From JAIRVZ01 sp031553755 (GTDB lineage: Bacteria > Bacteroidota > Bacteroidia > Bacteroidales > Azobacteroidaceae), in assembly GCA_031553755.1 (NCBI GenBank), contig JAVBKZ010000012.1, positions 31,037 to 95,036 on the forward strand: a stretch of 64,000 bases of DNA. The letters run 5' to 3'. The first letter of the stretch is position 1. Every line of letters starts with the position of its first letter. A program made the translations under genes and the position numbers. Of the stretch, positions 38,883 through 47,278 are shown one piece after another. Below the pieces are notes generated by a model. The model saw only the letters and a list, made by a program, of their open reading frames with translations, did not search any database and had not been told where the DNA came from.

Positions 38883-38927
38883 GAATCTCCTAACTTTACA
38901 TGGATAAAAAGTTAGGAGATTCTTTTA
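38883..38927 (+). terminator. Rho-independent terminator of the T9SS module
   Basis: GAATCTCCTAACTTT (38883-38897) pairs perfectly with AAAGTTAGGAGATTC (38908-38922) over 15 bp with a 10-base loop, then TTTTAT. It separates the accessory module from the convergent Fic gene. Confidence 0.9.
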
Positions 38928-40019
38928 TAGGTTTAGCACGTAATTCGTACTTCTTCCTGCAAGATTTTGTAGTAAGACGCCAAGTTCTACAAGTTCTTGT
39001 AAGTCGCGAGTGGCTGTTGCTTTTGTTGTTTTGGATATCGAAATGTACTTTTTGGCTGTCATTCCGCCTTCAAAACCGTCTTTACCCATATCGAGCATCT
39101 TGTTAATTACTTTCATTTGCCGCTGGTTCATTGCCGGTTTATATTTATCGAAGAACTGCGTCTTTTTAAGCGAAAAATCTAAAATGTCCAATGCGTTTTT
39201 TTGAGATTCAATAAGTAGCTGCGAAAAATAAAGTAACCAACTGTCAATCTCAAGTGTTGATTGTGCTTTTTTGAGCTCATTGTAATAACGATTTTTATCC
39301 TTTTCTATTGTCTGTGAAATCGACATGATTATTTGTTTATCAAGCGACTCCGACAAGCATTTTTCTATCAACGCCCTGCCGATACGTCCATTTCCGTCTT
39401 CAAACGGGTGAATACTTTCAAAATACAAATGAGTGATTGCCGTTTTTACAATGATTTTCTGAATGTTGCTTTTAGTTTTGAATGTGTTATACCATTTTAC
39501 AAAATCCTTCATTTCTTGCGGAACTTGTTTTGAAGGAGGAGCTTCGAAATGCACTTTTTCTTTACCGAGTGCGCCTGAAACAATTTGCATAATATCCTCA
39601 CTTATACGATACACACTCGCATTAATGTATTTTGAATTTGAAAATAACATTCCATGCCAATGTTTAATTAGTTTTTCAGAAAGCTTTGTTTGATAGTTAT
39701 TTCGGACTTCCAACATCAATAAAGCTACATTTTCCGCACGTTTGTCTTTAATATTTTTAATGGTGGTTGCCAAACCAAGTTTTTTCAAAAAAGACGAGCG
39801 CACATCTTCTCTCGATAACATTTCGCCTTCAATTTCAGAAGTTTTTATCGCTTCTGAAATCATTATGTCAAGAATTTCATTCTGTTGTTTTGAAGAATTA
39901 AAGGTTTTGAAAATACCAAAAATTTCGCCTAAAAGTTCTGCAAGTTTCAATGCATTATCACTTATAACATCCTCGTTATAGATGAAATTCGCCCATTTAT
40001 CGTTTTGCCAATTATACAT
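38925..40019 (-). CDS. Fic-family protein with DUF4172 N-terminus and C-terminal winged helix
   Basis: 364 residues, a predicted AMP-transferase (Fic proteins modify target hydroxyls with AMP). Residues 1-80 are DUF4172-like (MYNWQNDKWANFIYN). An intramolecular inhibitory motif T-x3-E-G is visible at 60-65 (TSEIEG), placing it in the self-inhibited class II group. The active site HPFEDGNGRIGR is complete at 204-215 with His204. Residues about 300-364 form a winged-helix-like segment (YISISKTTKATATRDLQELVELGVLL), so it may bind DNA. No antitoxin gene is adjacent. A palindrome overlaps its promoter (40048-40096). Confidence 0.92.
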   Translation of the reverse strand: MYNWQNDKWANFIYNEDVISDNALKLAELLGEIFGIFKTFNSSKQQNEILDIMISEAIKTSEIEGEMLSREDVRSSFLKKLGLATTIKNIKDKRAENVALLMLEVRNNYQTKLSEKLIKHWHGMLFSNSKYINASVYRISEDIMQIVSGALGKEKVHFEAPPSKQVPQEMKDFVKWYNTFKTKSNIQKIIVKTAITHLYFESIHPFEDGNGRIGRALIEKCLSESLDKQIIMSISQTIEKDKNRYYNELKKAQSTLEIDSWLLYFSQLLIESQKNALDILDFSLKKTQFFDKYKPAMNQRQMKVINKMLDMGKDGFEGGMTAKKYISISKTTKATATRDLQELVELGVLLQNLAGRSTNYVLNL

Positions 40020-40047
40020 ATTGAGCTAATTAATTAAATTATTCAGC

Positions 40048-40096
40048 GCAAATATAGGATTATTTTGAGCCAAATACAAGTTTTTTCCGGCTCAAA
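40048..40096 (-). promoter_or_regulatory. Fic promoter with overlapping palindrome
   Basis: Minus strand: TTG (40077-40079), 20 bp, TATATTTGC (40048-40056). TTTGAGCC (40064-40071) and GGCTCAAA (40089-40096) form an exact inverted repeat that encloses the -33 TTG, a position suited to an operator. Confidence 0.6.
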
Positions 40097-40219
40097 GTGA
40101 CTATCGAACTTGAGACATGATGTTGCGCATTACCCACAACAACTAAACCAAACGCGTTACAATAGAATAAAACATCCATCACTACTAACAATGACAGATG
40201 TTTTATAATAAATTGCAAA

Positions 40220-41656
40220 CTATTTCTTAATAACCTTTATCTTCACCGTTTTATCTTTCCCTTTCAGTTTGATTACATAGACTCCTTTGGGAAGAACCGG
40301 AATCTGAAGTGCAATTTCGTTTGATTCGATGTTGATTTTATCCGACCAAATCAATTTACCCTGTAAATCGTTCAATTCTACATTTATTTCTCCAAATAAA
40401 TCGCCCGGAACCAAAATCAATTGTGTTTCAAACGGATTGGGATAAACCGAAACCTGATTCGCGACAATATCAGGTAAATAGGTAACATTCGTTTTTGTAA
40501 AAGTATCGACAACCGCGATACTCCATTTTTCAGTCAAATCCCTGAATCGAATATTGAACGTATGTTCTCCTAAAGCAAGTTCTGATGGCACATCTATCAT
40601 TGCTTGCAATTCATACGGATTAGCCGGATTTTCCAACAAAACCAAAGTCGATTCGTCCAGATTACTGTCAAACCAATAAGAATAAGCGCTGATTTTATTT
40701 TCTCCTTGTATGGCGGCATTTTGATAAAATGTTTGGGAATGGACAACGCTCCATGTTGAAGAATTATCTTTTGCTCTAATATTCAACGTATGCAAACCAA
40801 CCGGCAAATCGGATAAACTTAGTTCTTTCGGCAGAAAAACGATGGAAGATGCATCATTTTCCAATTCAATTCGATTATCAAACTGATTATCTATCCAATA
40901 TTCATAAGCGATGATTTGCTTTCCGTTTGAAAAATCGGGATGTTTAAAAAACGATTGGGAATGAACAATACTCCAAGCGGAAGAATTATCTTTTGCTCTT
41001 ATATTCAATGTATGAAGACCTTGAGATACATTTGTCAACTTCAACTCGTTCAGCATCGTAAAAATTTCCGAACCGGAAACATCAGAAGTGATTTTTTCTG
41101 CATATTGGTTGTCTGTCCAATATTCAAGTTGAACAATTTTCTTTCCTTCTGAATAATCTGAATGTTTGTAAAAAAACTGAGAGTGAACCACACTCCATCG
41201 GTCAAGATTGTCTTTCGCCCGGATATTTAGGATATGCAATCCGGTGGTAACTGTTGATAAATCCAAATTGTCAAGCAAAATATAATCTTGTGAACCGGCC
41301 GTAGTCCGACTTTGTTTTTGGGAATAATTTCCATCTATCCAATACTCTAATTGGGTGATAGAAGTATTTTCCGACAACACCTTGTTCTTATAAAAAGATT
41401 GAGAATGGACGACACTCCAGTTTCCAGTATCGTCTTTTGCCCGCATGTTGATAGTATGTAATCCCTGACTTAATGAAGATGTTGAAATTGATTCTAAGAT
41501 ATTGACAGTTTTCGATGAAGAAACCGCCACTGGCTGCTTAGAAACAAAATCATTATCAAACCAATATTCCATCAAAGAAACATTGGTTTGCGCAATCAAC
41601 AAATTACACAGAAAGGGAAACGCAATCAACAGAATTATTTTTTTGAAATGATTCAT
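40220..41656 (-). CDS. Five-repeat T9SS type A cargo protein
   Basis: 478 residues. A signal peptide (1-22, ending LLIAQ) is followed by five repeats of about 62 residues. Each opens with an EYWxD-type motif and closes with GLHTLNIRAKDNSSxWSVVHSQxFYK. The fifth is the most divergent (YSYWFDSN ... EKWSIAVVDTF). Residues about 405-478 are a T9SS type A sorting domain (VSVYPNPF ... LPKGVYVIKLKGKDKTVKIK). A surface or secreted role is expected, but the repeats match no enzyme I know. It lies 28 bp downstream of the truncated beta-helix gene and is probably in its transcript. Confidence 0.85.
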   Translation of the reverse strand: MNHFKKIILLIAFPFLCNLLIAQTNVSLMEYWFDNDFVSKQPVAVSSSKTVNILESISTSSLSQGLHTINMRAKDDTGNWSVVHSQSFYKNKVLSENTSITQLEYWIDGNYSQKQSRTTAGSQDYILLDNLDLSTVTTGLHILNIRAKDNLDRWSVVHSQFFYKHSDYSEGKKIVQLEYWTDNQYAEKITSDVSGSEIFTMLNELKLTNVSQGLHTLNIRAKDNSSAWSIVHSQSFFKHPDFSNGKQIIAYEYWIDNQFDNRIELENDASSIVFLPKELSLSDLPVGLHTLNIRAKDNSSTWSVVHSQTFYQNAAIQGENKISAYSYWFDSNLDESTLVLLENPANPYELQAMIDVPSELALGEHTFNIRFRDLTEKWSIAVVDTFTKTNVTYLPDIVANQVSVYPNPFETQLILVPGDLFGEINVELNDLQGKLIWSDKINIESNEIALQIPVLPKGVYVIKLKGKDKTVKIKVIKK

Positions 41657-41684
41657 GTTAGGTATTTTTATAAAATGATGTTTT

Positions 41685-42491
41685 TTACCTTTCTTGCGCT
41701 TCTATCTTGATATTTACTTTCAATTTTTGGTCAGCTGATGTTTCCGGAGCAATGTCTTTGATAGAAAAATAAGGAATAGACGGTAATTTGTTGTCTTTGA
41801 AAGGGAATGCGGTTCCATAAATACCAATATCTGTTCCGTCTGTTCCCGCGTTTTTACCCACACAATCATCTTTTAAGTGATAATTGCCTTTATCAAAATC
41901 AACAAATATTTCTGTTTTAGTATAATTTGAAAAATTATTCCGGTATGTATTTCCTTCCACTTCCGAAAAGGGGGAATATGATAAATTGTTGTTTAATGTT
42001 GAATTTGAGATCTGAGTTGAAGGCGAATATGTAAAAATATTATTTTGCAATAAAATATGACGACACTTAGACGAGTATGAGAAAACATGATTCACATTTG
42101 TAAATAAATTATTATTAAAAGTGATATTCGATAAATAACTAACAGAACCTTTAATAATGCATTTGGAAATAACACAAGAATAGCTCGTGTTATAGTTATA
42201 TTCTCCTAAAATCGTTCCTATAACACATTCTGTGATCAAATCATTAGCCCCTATTCCTTTCAATGTAAGATAATCCAATTTACAACGACTTATAACCATA
42301 TTAGAAATAGAATCTAATGTTAATGATGCATTACCATCTCTAAAAGAGATTCCAGTCATAGATGAAGCACTCGCTTTTTTACACAATAACATATGTCCTT
42401 TAATTTCGGGAGTGATATCTCCAGCAGCATATCCTCCTCCTACAAAATGCAACGGTTTTTCTATTACCATTTGATTACCAATCACATACAA
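41685..42491 (-). CDS. Beta-helix surface protein, 5' end apparently missing
   Basis: 268 residues from a TTG. The sequence has no ATG start and no signal peptide; the frame stays open upstream to about 42540 without a start codon. The product begins abruptly inside a beta-helix (VIGNQMVIEKPLHFVGGGY), continues with parallel beta-helix coils rich in N, S and C, and ends with a charged KLKVNIKIEAQER. Normal relatives start with a signal peptide and a pectate-lyase-like domain. It seems to be a 3' fragment of a larger secreted protein, truncated at the same junction as the divergent TPR gene. It may be silent or a pseudogene. Confidence 0.55.
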   Translation of the reverse strand: MYVIGNQMVIEKPLHFVGGGYAAGDITPEIKGHMLLCKKASASSMTGISFRDGNASLTLDSISNMVISRCKLDYLTLKGIGANDLITECVIGTILGEYNYNTSYSCVISKCIIKGSVSYLSNITFNNNLFTNVNHVFSYSSKCRHILLQNNIFTYSPSTQISNSTLNNNLSYSPFSEVEGNTYRNNFSNYTKTEIFVDFDKGNYHLKDDCVGKNAGTDGTDIGIYGTAFPFKDNKLPSIPYFSIKDIAPETSADQKLKVNIKIEAQER

Positions 42492-42539
42492 ACCACCCGA
42501 TAGGTAAAACCTGAAGCCAAAAAGGAAAAAGACAAATCG

Positions 42540-44216
42540 ATGGTTATGAAATTATATTCTTTGATTTGCTCATTCTATGTTTCTGACTTTAAATTTGATA
42601 ACGCCAAGACATATTTAGACAGTGCTCTGTTTTATGAGAATCAAGTAGAAAACAAAAATATATTGGGGGTATTACACTATAGCGCCGGACAGTTATATAA
42701 CATGACAGCCGAGACAAAACTTGCACACCAACATTACTATAAAGCCTTGGAATATTTTGATAAGAACCAAACGAAAACATCCTTGTCTGTTGAGATTTTA
42801 TACGCGTTGGCCTCCTTTTATGTCGTACAAAACGATATTTTAAATCTGAAACAGATAATTCAAAAAATGGAAAAATATTCTTCGGGGGTGGAAGATTTGT
42901 ACGGCGAGATTCTGACTTGTTCGGTAAAGTCACAATATTATGAAATGCTCTATAACAAGACAAATATCAATAATTACCTTGATTCAATGAAATATTCCGA
43001 CTTGCAGGCAATAAATAAGTATCATCATTTTGCGGATAAATCAACCGGAGAGAGTTATCAAATTGCTTACATCTACATGAATATGGCAAAGAATTATTTA
43101 AGAGACAGCATACAATCCGACTCCGTATTGTTTTATGTAAATCATGCTTTGAAATTTGCAAATCCAAATGACTTAAACTTACAAGCTCGTTGTCGTGCTG
43201 TGTTAGGATATTACTTCAAAAACAAAAATGATTTGAATCGGGCAAAAAAAGAATTCGAGTTACAATTAGGACTGTTAAGGGAGTCTCCTTCCTATGAATT
43301 TTTTGAAATGATATCAACATGCAATGCCTTGGCTGAGATTTATGAAAAATTGGGAAATCTGCAAAAAGCAGTCGAGTATTTGAAACTAAAATCAGAGTAT
43401 GGAGAAAAATTACATGACCAAAACATGAATGAAACGATACAAAAATTACAAGTGCAATTTGATGTCGCCAAAAAAGAACAAGCCATACAACAATTGTCGG
43501 AAGAAGCCCAATATCAACGGAAAATAAAACACATGTACATTGGAATTTTTATTCTGATTGTGATTATTTTGCTTTTTGTTATTCACAGATACCGGATGAA
43601 AAGAAGGAAAGACGCCGACATGCTATACATCCGTCAAATGGAAAAAGAAGAGGCGCAAATGCAAGCTCAATTGCGTGAAGAACAAGCCAATAATGCCGAA
43701 CTAAAAAAATATGAAGCCCTGATGGATTTACAACTCAAAGATTTGGAAATAGAAGGAAAGGAAACTGAACTGGAATCTTTGAAACAGGAAAAAGAAAAAT
43801 TAGATAATCAATTGATTATCTACAATGATATTATCAATAAATTTAAAACCATAGAATTAAATAAGAACAACGATACTCTGATTAGTCCTATTAAAAATGA
43901 TTTGAAGAAAACATTGGAGCAAATTACTCTTACTAATGGAATTTCCAGAACATACATTGATAAAATCAATCGAATTAACGATTTCTTTTTGACAAAATTA
44001 GAAGAACAATCACAGGAAAAATTGTCTTTTCTTTCAGTAAAATATTGCATCGCTTTTGCCATTGATTTAGAAACGGAAGACATAGCGGCTTGTTTCGATA
44101 TTGAACCCAAAAGCGTAAGGCAAATCCGTTACCGGTTGAAGCAAAAATTCAGATTAGGGAGAGATACCGAATTAGATTTGTTTTTTAAAACATTAATAAA
44201 CTTGAGTTCTACATAA
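42540..44216 (+). CDS. TPR-membrane-coiled coil-HTH regulator, N-terminus apparently missing
   Basis: 558 residues. TPR-like helices (about 1-300, with KAVEYLKLKSEYGEK) lead to one membrane helix at 332-351, a long coiled coil (about 360-430, Glu/Gln/Lys heptads) and a C-terminal HTH-like region (LETEDIAACFDIEPKSVRQIRYRLKQKF). This is a known Bacteroidetes regulator layout that puts TPRs outside the membrane and the DNA-binding part inside. Full proteins start with a signal peptide and further TPRs; here the ORF begins within the TPR region and a TAG stop lies 13 codons upstream (42501). It may be a 5'-truncated gene. The neighbouring T9SS genes are natural targets. Confidence 0.7.
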   Translation: MVMKLYSLICSFYVSDFKFDNAKTYLDSALFYENQVENKNILGVLHYSAGQLYNMTAETKLAHQHYYKALEYFDKNQTKTSLSVEILYALASFYVVQNDILNLKQIIQKMEKYSSGVEDLYGEILTCSVKSQYYEMLYNKTNINNYLDSMKYSDLQAINKYHHFADKSTGESYQIAYIYMNMAKNYLRDSIQSDSVLFYVNHALKFANPNDLNLQARCRAVLGYYFKNKNDLNRAKKEFELQLGLLRESPSYEFFEMISTCNALAEIYEKLGNLQKAVEYLKLKSEYGEKLHDQNMNETIQKLQVQFDVAKKEQAIQQLSEEAQYQRKIKHMYIGIFILIVIILLFVIHRYRMKRRKDADMLYIRQMEKEEAQMQAQLREEQANNAELKKYEALMDLQLKDLEIEGKETELESLKQEKEKLDNQLIIYNDIINKFKTIELNKNNDTLISPIKNDLKKTLEQITLTNGISRTYIDKINRINDFFLTKLEEQSQEKLSFLSVKYCIAFAIDLETEDIAACFDIEPKSVRQIRYRLKQKFRLGRDTELDLFFKTLINLSST

Positions 44217-44238
44217 TAATACCCTATAATCCTCAACA

Positions 44239-44814
44239 TCAGGAATACATAAACTCCTCATACAAATCGGCCATACGTTTACGAAGGTATTTGACAGCAT
44301 AATGTTTTCTCGACAAAACGGTATTGACCGAAACGCCAATCAGTTCAGCGATTTCCTTCACTGGAAGTCCTTCTAATTCAGTCAATTCAAAAATTTCACG
44401 TTGTTCGGTTGGTAATTCGGAAAGAGCAATTTCTAATTCTGTCCAAACCAATGAACGTAAATATTCTGTTTCGGGCGAAAATTCCATTTCGCTATCGAAG
44501 AGAATTTCCGAAAAATCCTTCACTATATACTCTTCGCTTTCTTCGTCATAAAAAGAAGGTAATTCTTCTTCGTGTTTTTTTATTCCTTTATTGATAATCA
44601 AATTTTTGGCAACGCGATACATCCACGCCAAAACATTTTCGACAGGATTCATCGCGTTATCAATAGTTTTTATTAACTGATAAAAAACATCTTGTAGAAT
44701 ATCATCCGCGTCTTCTTCATTTGAAACTCGTTTACGGATAAACCTTTTCAAAAGCGGTTGATATTCTACAATCAGACTTTCAATATCTTGTCGTCCTGAC
44801 TGATGTTTATCCAT
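44239..44814 (-). CDS. ECF-type RNA polymerase sigma factor
   Basis: A 191-residue extracytoplasmic function sigma factor. Region 2 runs from about residue 15 (IVEYQPLLKRFIRKRV, DADDILQDVFYQL, AWMYRVAKNLI). Region 4 is near 125-180 (LPTEQREIFELTELEGLPVKEIAELIGVSVNTVLSRKHYA). An acidic linker joins them. The ORF could start at 44895, but that part lies inside the upstream gene and does not match the family, so the ATG at 44812-44814 is chosen. It overlaps the stop of the membrane protein gene by 8 bases, implying translational coupling. Confidence 0.9.
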   Translation of the reverse strand: MDKHQSGRQDIESLIVEYQPLLKRFIRKRVSNEEDADDILQDVFYQLIKTIDNAMNPVENVLAWMYRVAKNLIINKGIKKHEEELPSFYDEESEEYIVKDFSEILFDSEMEFSPETEYLRSLVWTELEIALSELPTEQREIFELTELEGLPVKEIAELIGVSVNTVLSRKHYAVKYLRKRMADLYEEFMYS

Positions 44815-45208
44815 TTTTTTTGGATTTGTTTTCAGCTTCCTCGAAATCAAAATCACCTCTTCCGTAAAAATCATGTCTTCCGAATCCATGTCCATGCATA
44901 TATTTCATCCTGTTTTTGACAAACTCTTTCTTTTCTTCGGGTGTCATTTTTCCCCATTTTTCACGCAATACATTATCATGGTGGTGACGCATTCTTGAAT
45001 GTCCAAACCTGTGTCCAAAGCCAAAACCACCAAACAATATGCGGGAAAGCACAAGTAAACCCAAAGCTTGCCAGTAATTAATGACGGGTAATCCCAAAAT
45101 AACAGGAATCAACCAATTCCACAACAACATAAATACAATACCCAATGCTGCTACTATAACAATACCGCCTAAAACGTGCATTGCCAATTTCCATTTTTTT
45201 GTTTTCAT
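44807..45208 (-). CDS. Small His/Gly-rich membrane protein coupled to the sigma factor
   Basis: 133 residues from the ATG at 45206-45208. Two membrane segments (about 8-35 and 42-62) are followed by a cytoplasmic or periplasmic tail rich in His, Gly, Arg and Phe (FGHRFGHSRMRHHHD) and a short MTPEEKKEFVKNRMKYMHGHGFG helix. This is the Bacteroidetes family that often accompanies ECF sigma factors. A role as anti-sigma or metal/stress sensor is inferred from the overlap and the His-rich tail, not from any known domain. Confidence 0.75.
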   Translation of the reverse strand: MKTKKWKLAMHVLGGIVIVAALGIVFMLLWNWLIPVILGLPVINYWQALGLLVLSRILFGGFGFGHRFGHSRMRHHHDNVLREKWGKMTPEEKKEFVKNRMKYMHGHGFGRHDFYGRGDFDFEEAENKSKKNG

Positions 45209-45348
45209 AAATTTTTTATTTTTTTCTTTTATTATCAATACTAATTTGCTGAATAGCTATTCTACTTAGATTAACAAACAAGAATAAAAAATATTTTAAA
45301 TCCGGCTAATTATTTTTGCGTTGTGTGCAACACACGGATAAAGATGAA

Positions 45349-45381
45349 TATTTTTTAACCACATAAGGCACATTAGTTTTA
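45349..45381. repeat. Second copy of the ACCACATAA-type repeat
   Basis: TTTTTTAACCACATAAGG followed by CACATTAGTTTTAT resembles 24330-24370. A TATTTTTGC promoter-like site (45311-45319, plus) and a small GTTGTGTGCAACAC palindrome (45320-45333) lie just before. The rest of 45209-45462 is empty. Confidence 0.45.
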
Positions 45382-45462
45382 TTTCACTATAGAGACATAG
45401 AAGACATGGAGAATAAATTAAAGATAATTGAAATAAGTATGAATCGAAAATTAAATTAGCAA

Positions 45463-45747
45463 CTATTCAGCCTCTACACCGGCTAGTGTATTGAGTTTCT
45501 TGTATACATTTCGAGAGTTTTTGATAGCGGTATCAATAATTGAACGTATCACAGCAAAAGCTTGTTCACCGAGTTGGGAACGGAACAATCCTGAAACTTT
45601 CTGTTTTACTTTAAATGTTCTTACGGCCCTTTCCGAAACGTTGTTGTCGGGAGGAACATCATAGTGATAGAGAAAGGTAAAGAGATATTGCTTGTACTTG
45701 TCCATCCGGTTATGGAAAACGAGCAGCTTTTCATCTTTAGGATCAAA
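45463..45747 (-). pseudogene. IS66-type transposase C-terminal remnant
   Basis: The minus strand encodes the end of an IS66-type DDE transposase: FDPKDEKLLVFHNR, then TFLYHYDVPPDNNVSERAVR and KVKQKVSGLFRS, stopping at 45463-45465. The catalytic Glu of the NNxxERA motif is present, but the front four fifths of the protein are absent, and the frame is closed by a stop at 45793-45795. A short internal ATG (45703-45705) would allow an 80-residue product that cannot be functional as transposase. Confidence 0.8.
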
Positions 45748-45960
45748 CTGTAGTGCCCCAAACGAATTTTGAAAAAATAACGAGCTTGTTGCTCAAATAG
45801 ATACGAGCGGATAGCTGCAAGGTGGGTTAAAATCGCTTTAGCTGAAATGAATGCTTTGAAAGATTGTTTATCGGTTGCGGAACATCAGTTAGCAAAACGA
45901 ATTCATCTCTACTTTTTATCAAATACAAAGTAAAAGGAGTTCAAAATCATAAATTTATAA
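45748..45960. other. Probably coding remnants, not identified
   Basis: On the plus strand 45798-45920 is open and reads ARWVKIALAEMNALKDCLSV then EHQLAKRIHLYFLSNTK before a stop. This looks like a fragment of a protein with no start. No family recognised. The stretch lies between the IS66-type remnant and the next gene's promoter. Confidence 0.3.
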
Positions 45961-45968
45961 TACCTTTG
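45961..45968 (+). promoter_or_regulatory. Promoter -7 element of the outer membrane protein gene
   Basis: TACCTTTG matches TAnnTTTG and lies 28 bases before the ATG at 45997. Confidence 0.5.
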
Positions 45969-45996
45969 TTTTCATAAAATAATTCATTTTTACTTT

Positions 45997-47208
45997 ATGA
46001 AATATCTTACACTCTCGTGTCTTGTCCTGATCTCAATTTCATGTTTTTCACAAACAGATACATCTTCAATTTCAATAGCTGATAGAATCGCCGAATATAA
46101 GCCCTCGAAATCCGAATTGATTTCGAAAGGAAGAAGAATGCTTTTAGATGAATTTCGAACCGGAAACATGGATCGTGTAGCCGAAATCGTGCATTATTTT
46201 GAAAGGGAAATCAACGATAAATCTCATGTCGGCCTGTGGCCTTCCGAACAGATTTTGTTGTATTATTGGATTGAAGAATACAGCAATATCATTGATTTTT
46301 CGAATTACAATCCGGAGGAAAACAATAACTACAACCGGAAAATTATTTATCCTTCAGATAATTCGGTTTTTAATGAAATTGCCGATAAAAGTACGGAAGA
46401 TTTCGATTTCTTGATGGAACGGATTTTACAACAGGATTTTTCGCAAGATGCGGAAGATTTCCTTGTCCTGATGCTAAAACGGTTGTTGGTCGATGACAAT
46501 TCTAAATCTTTTTCGATGGAACAAGTCAATAAGGAAGCCGACAAATTTATACTTGATTACCCGAATTCACCGATGAACGAAGTCGTAAAAAAACACATTT
46601 CATACAAATGGACAATCGGAGACTGGAGCTATGGAATGTATTTTGGAGGAGGTTATACAATTCCATCGGGAAATATGTTGGATTATGTCAGTTCTAAAGG
46701 AGCGCTTTGTGTTTCTTTTGATATTTTTTATAAAAAAAGCGCTTTATTATTCAACGTACAATCAGGATTTGGAGAAACACAACAAGATATTCCGGTGAAA
46801 AGCTACGGATACTGGGAAAAAAATATGTCATCTGATTTGACATCTGTTGGTATCGGTTTGGGATTTTCGGCATTCGACAACATTAAATTCAGGATTACAC
46901 CTTTCGCAGGAGTTTCATTTGGATATATCTATCCTTCAGGAACCGACCTTGACGAAGAGTTGGAAAAATTCAGCATCGGAACTTCAGTTTCTCCCATGTT
47001 CGGACTTAATCTTACTTACAGGTTTATCAATCCGAATAAATTATCTCCACCCAATCATTACAGTCCCTTTCAAGGTTCTTTCGGATTAAACGCGAAAATA
47101 ACTTATGTTCCGAATATATTACGGCAAGAAGGACACCAATATGCTGGAAATATTTGGTATTTAACGATTGGAGTAAATATGGAATTTTTCAATCTGAAAA
47201 AGAAATAA
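45997..47208 (+). CDS. Exported two-part protein, predicted outer membrane barrel
   Basis: 403 residues, family not recognised. Residues 1-19 are a signal peptide (SCFSQ). Residues 20-200 are helical and charged (AEYKPSKSELISKGRRMLL, SEQILLYYWIEEYSN). From about 205 the sequence changes to Gly/aromatic beta-strands (YGMYFGGGYTIPSG, GIGLGFSAFDNIKFRITPFAG) and ends MEFFNLKKK, fitting an outer membrane barrel of 10-12 strands. The function is unknown. The helical front could be a periplasmic plug or binding domain. It stands alone between insertion-element debris and dnaN. Confidence 0.7.
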   Translation: MKYLTLSCLVLISISCFSQTDTSSISIADRIAEYKPSKSELISKGRRMLLDEFRTGNMDRVAEIVHYFEREINDKSHVGLWPSEQILLYYWIEEYSNIIDFSNYNPEENNNYNRKIIYPSDNSVFNEIADKSTEDFDFLMERILQQDFSQDAEDFLVLMLKRLLVDDNSKSFSMEQVNKEADKFILDYPNSPMNEVVKKHISYKWTIGDWSYGMYFGGGYTIPSGNMLDYVSSKGALCVSFDIFYKKSALLFNVQSGFGETQQDIPVKSYGYWEKNMSSDLTSVGIGLGFSAFDNIKFRITPFAGVSFGYIYPSGTDLDEELEKFSIGTSVSPMFGLNLTYRFINPNKLSPPNHYSPFQGSFGLNAKITYVPNILRQEGHQYAGNIWYLTIGVNMEFFNLKKK

Positions 47209-47228
47209 ATTTTCTCATTTAAATAATG

Positions 47229-47237
47229 TATATTTGC
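47229..47237 (+). promoter_or_regulatory. Promoter -7 element of dnaN
   Basis: TATATTTGC is a perfect TAnnTTTGC, 42 bases before the dnaN start. Confidence 0.65.
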
Positions 47238-47278
47238 AAACAAATTAGCTAATTAATTAAGAAAAAATAAATAATGTT

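Noticed and set aside
38925..40019. Fic toxin-antitoxin module
   Set aside because: No small antitoxin gene is adjacent; the inhibitory TxxxEG motif is inside the protein itself, so it is a self-inhibited Fic.
44815..44895. 27-residue extension of the ECF sigma factor
   Set aside because: Lies within the coding region of the membrane protein and does not match region 2 of the family.
45798..45920. Open plus-strand stretch ending HLYFLSNTK
   Set aside because: No start codon at its head, no recognised family and lies in insertion debris; recorded only as a possible remnant.
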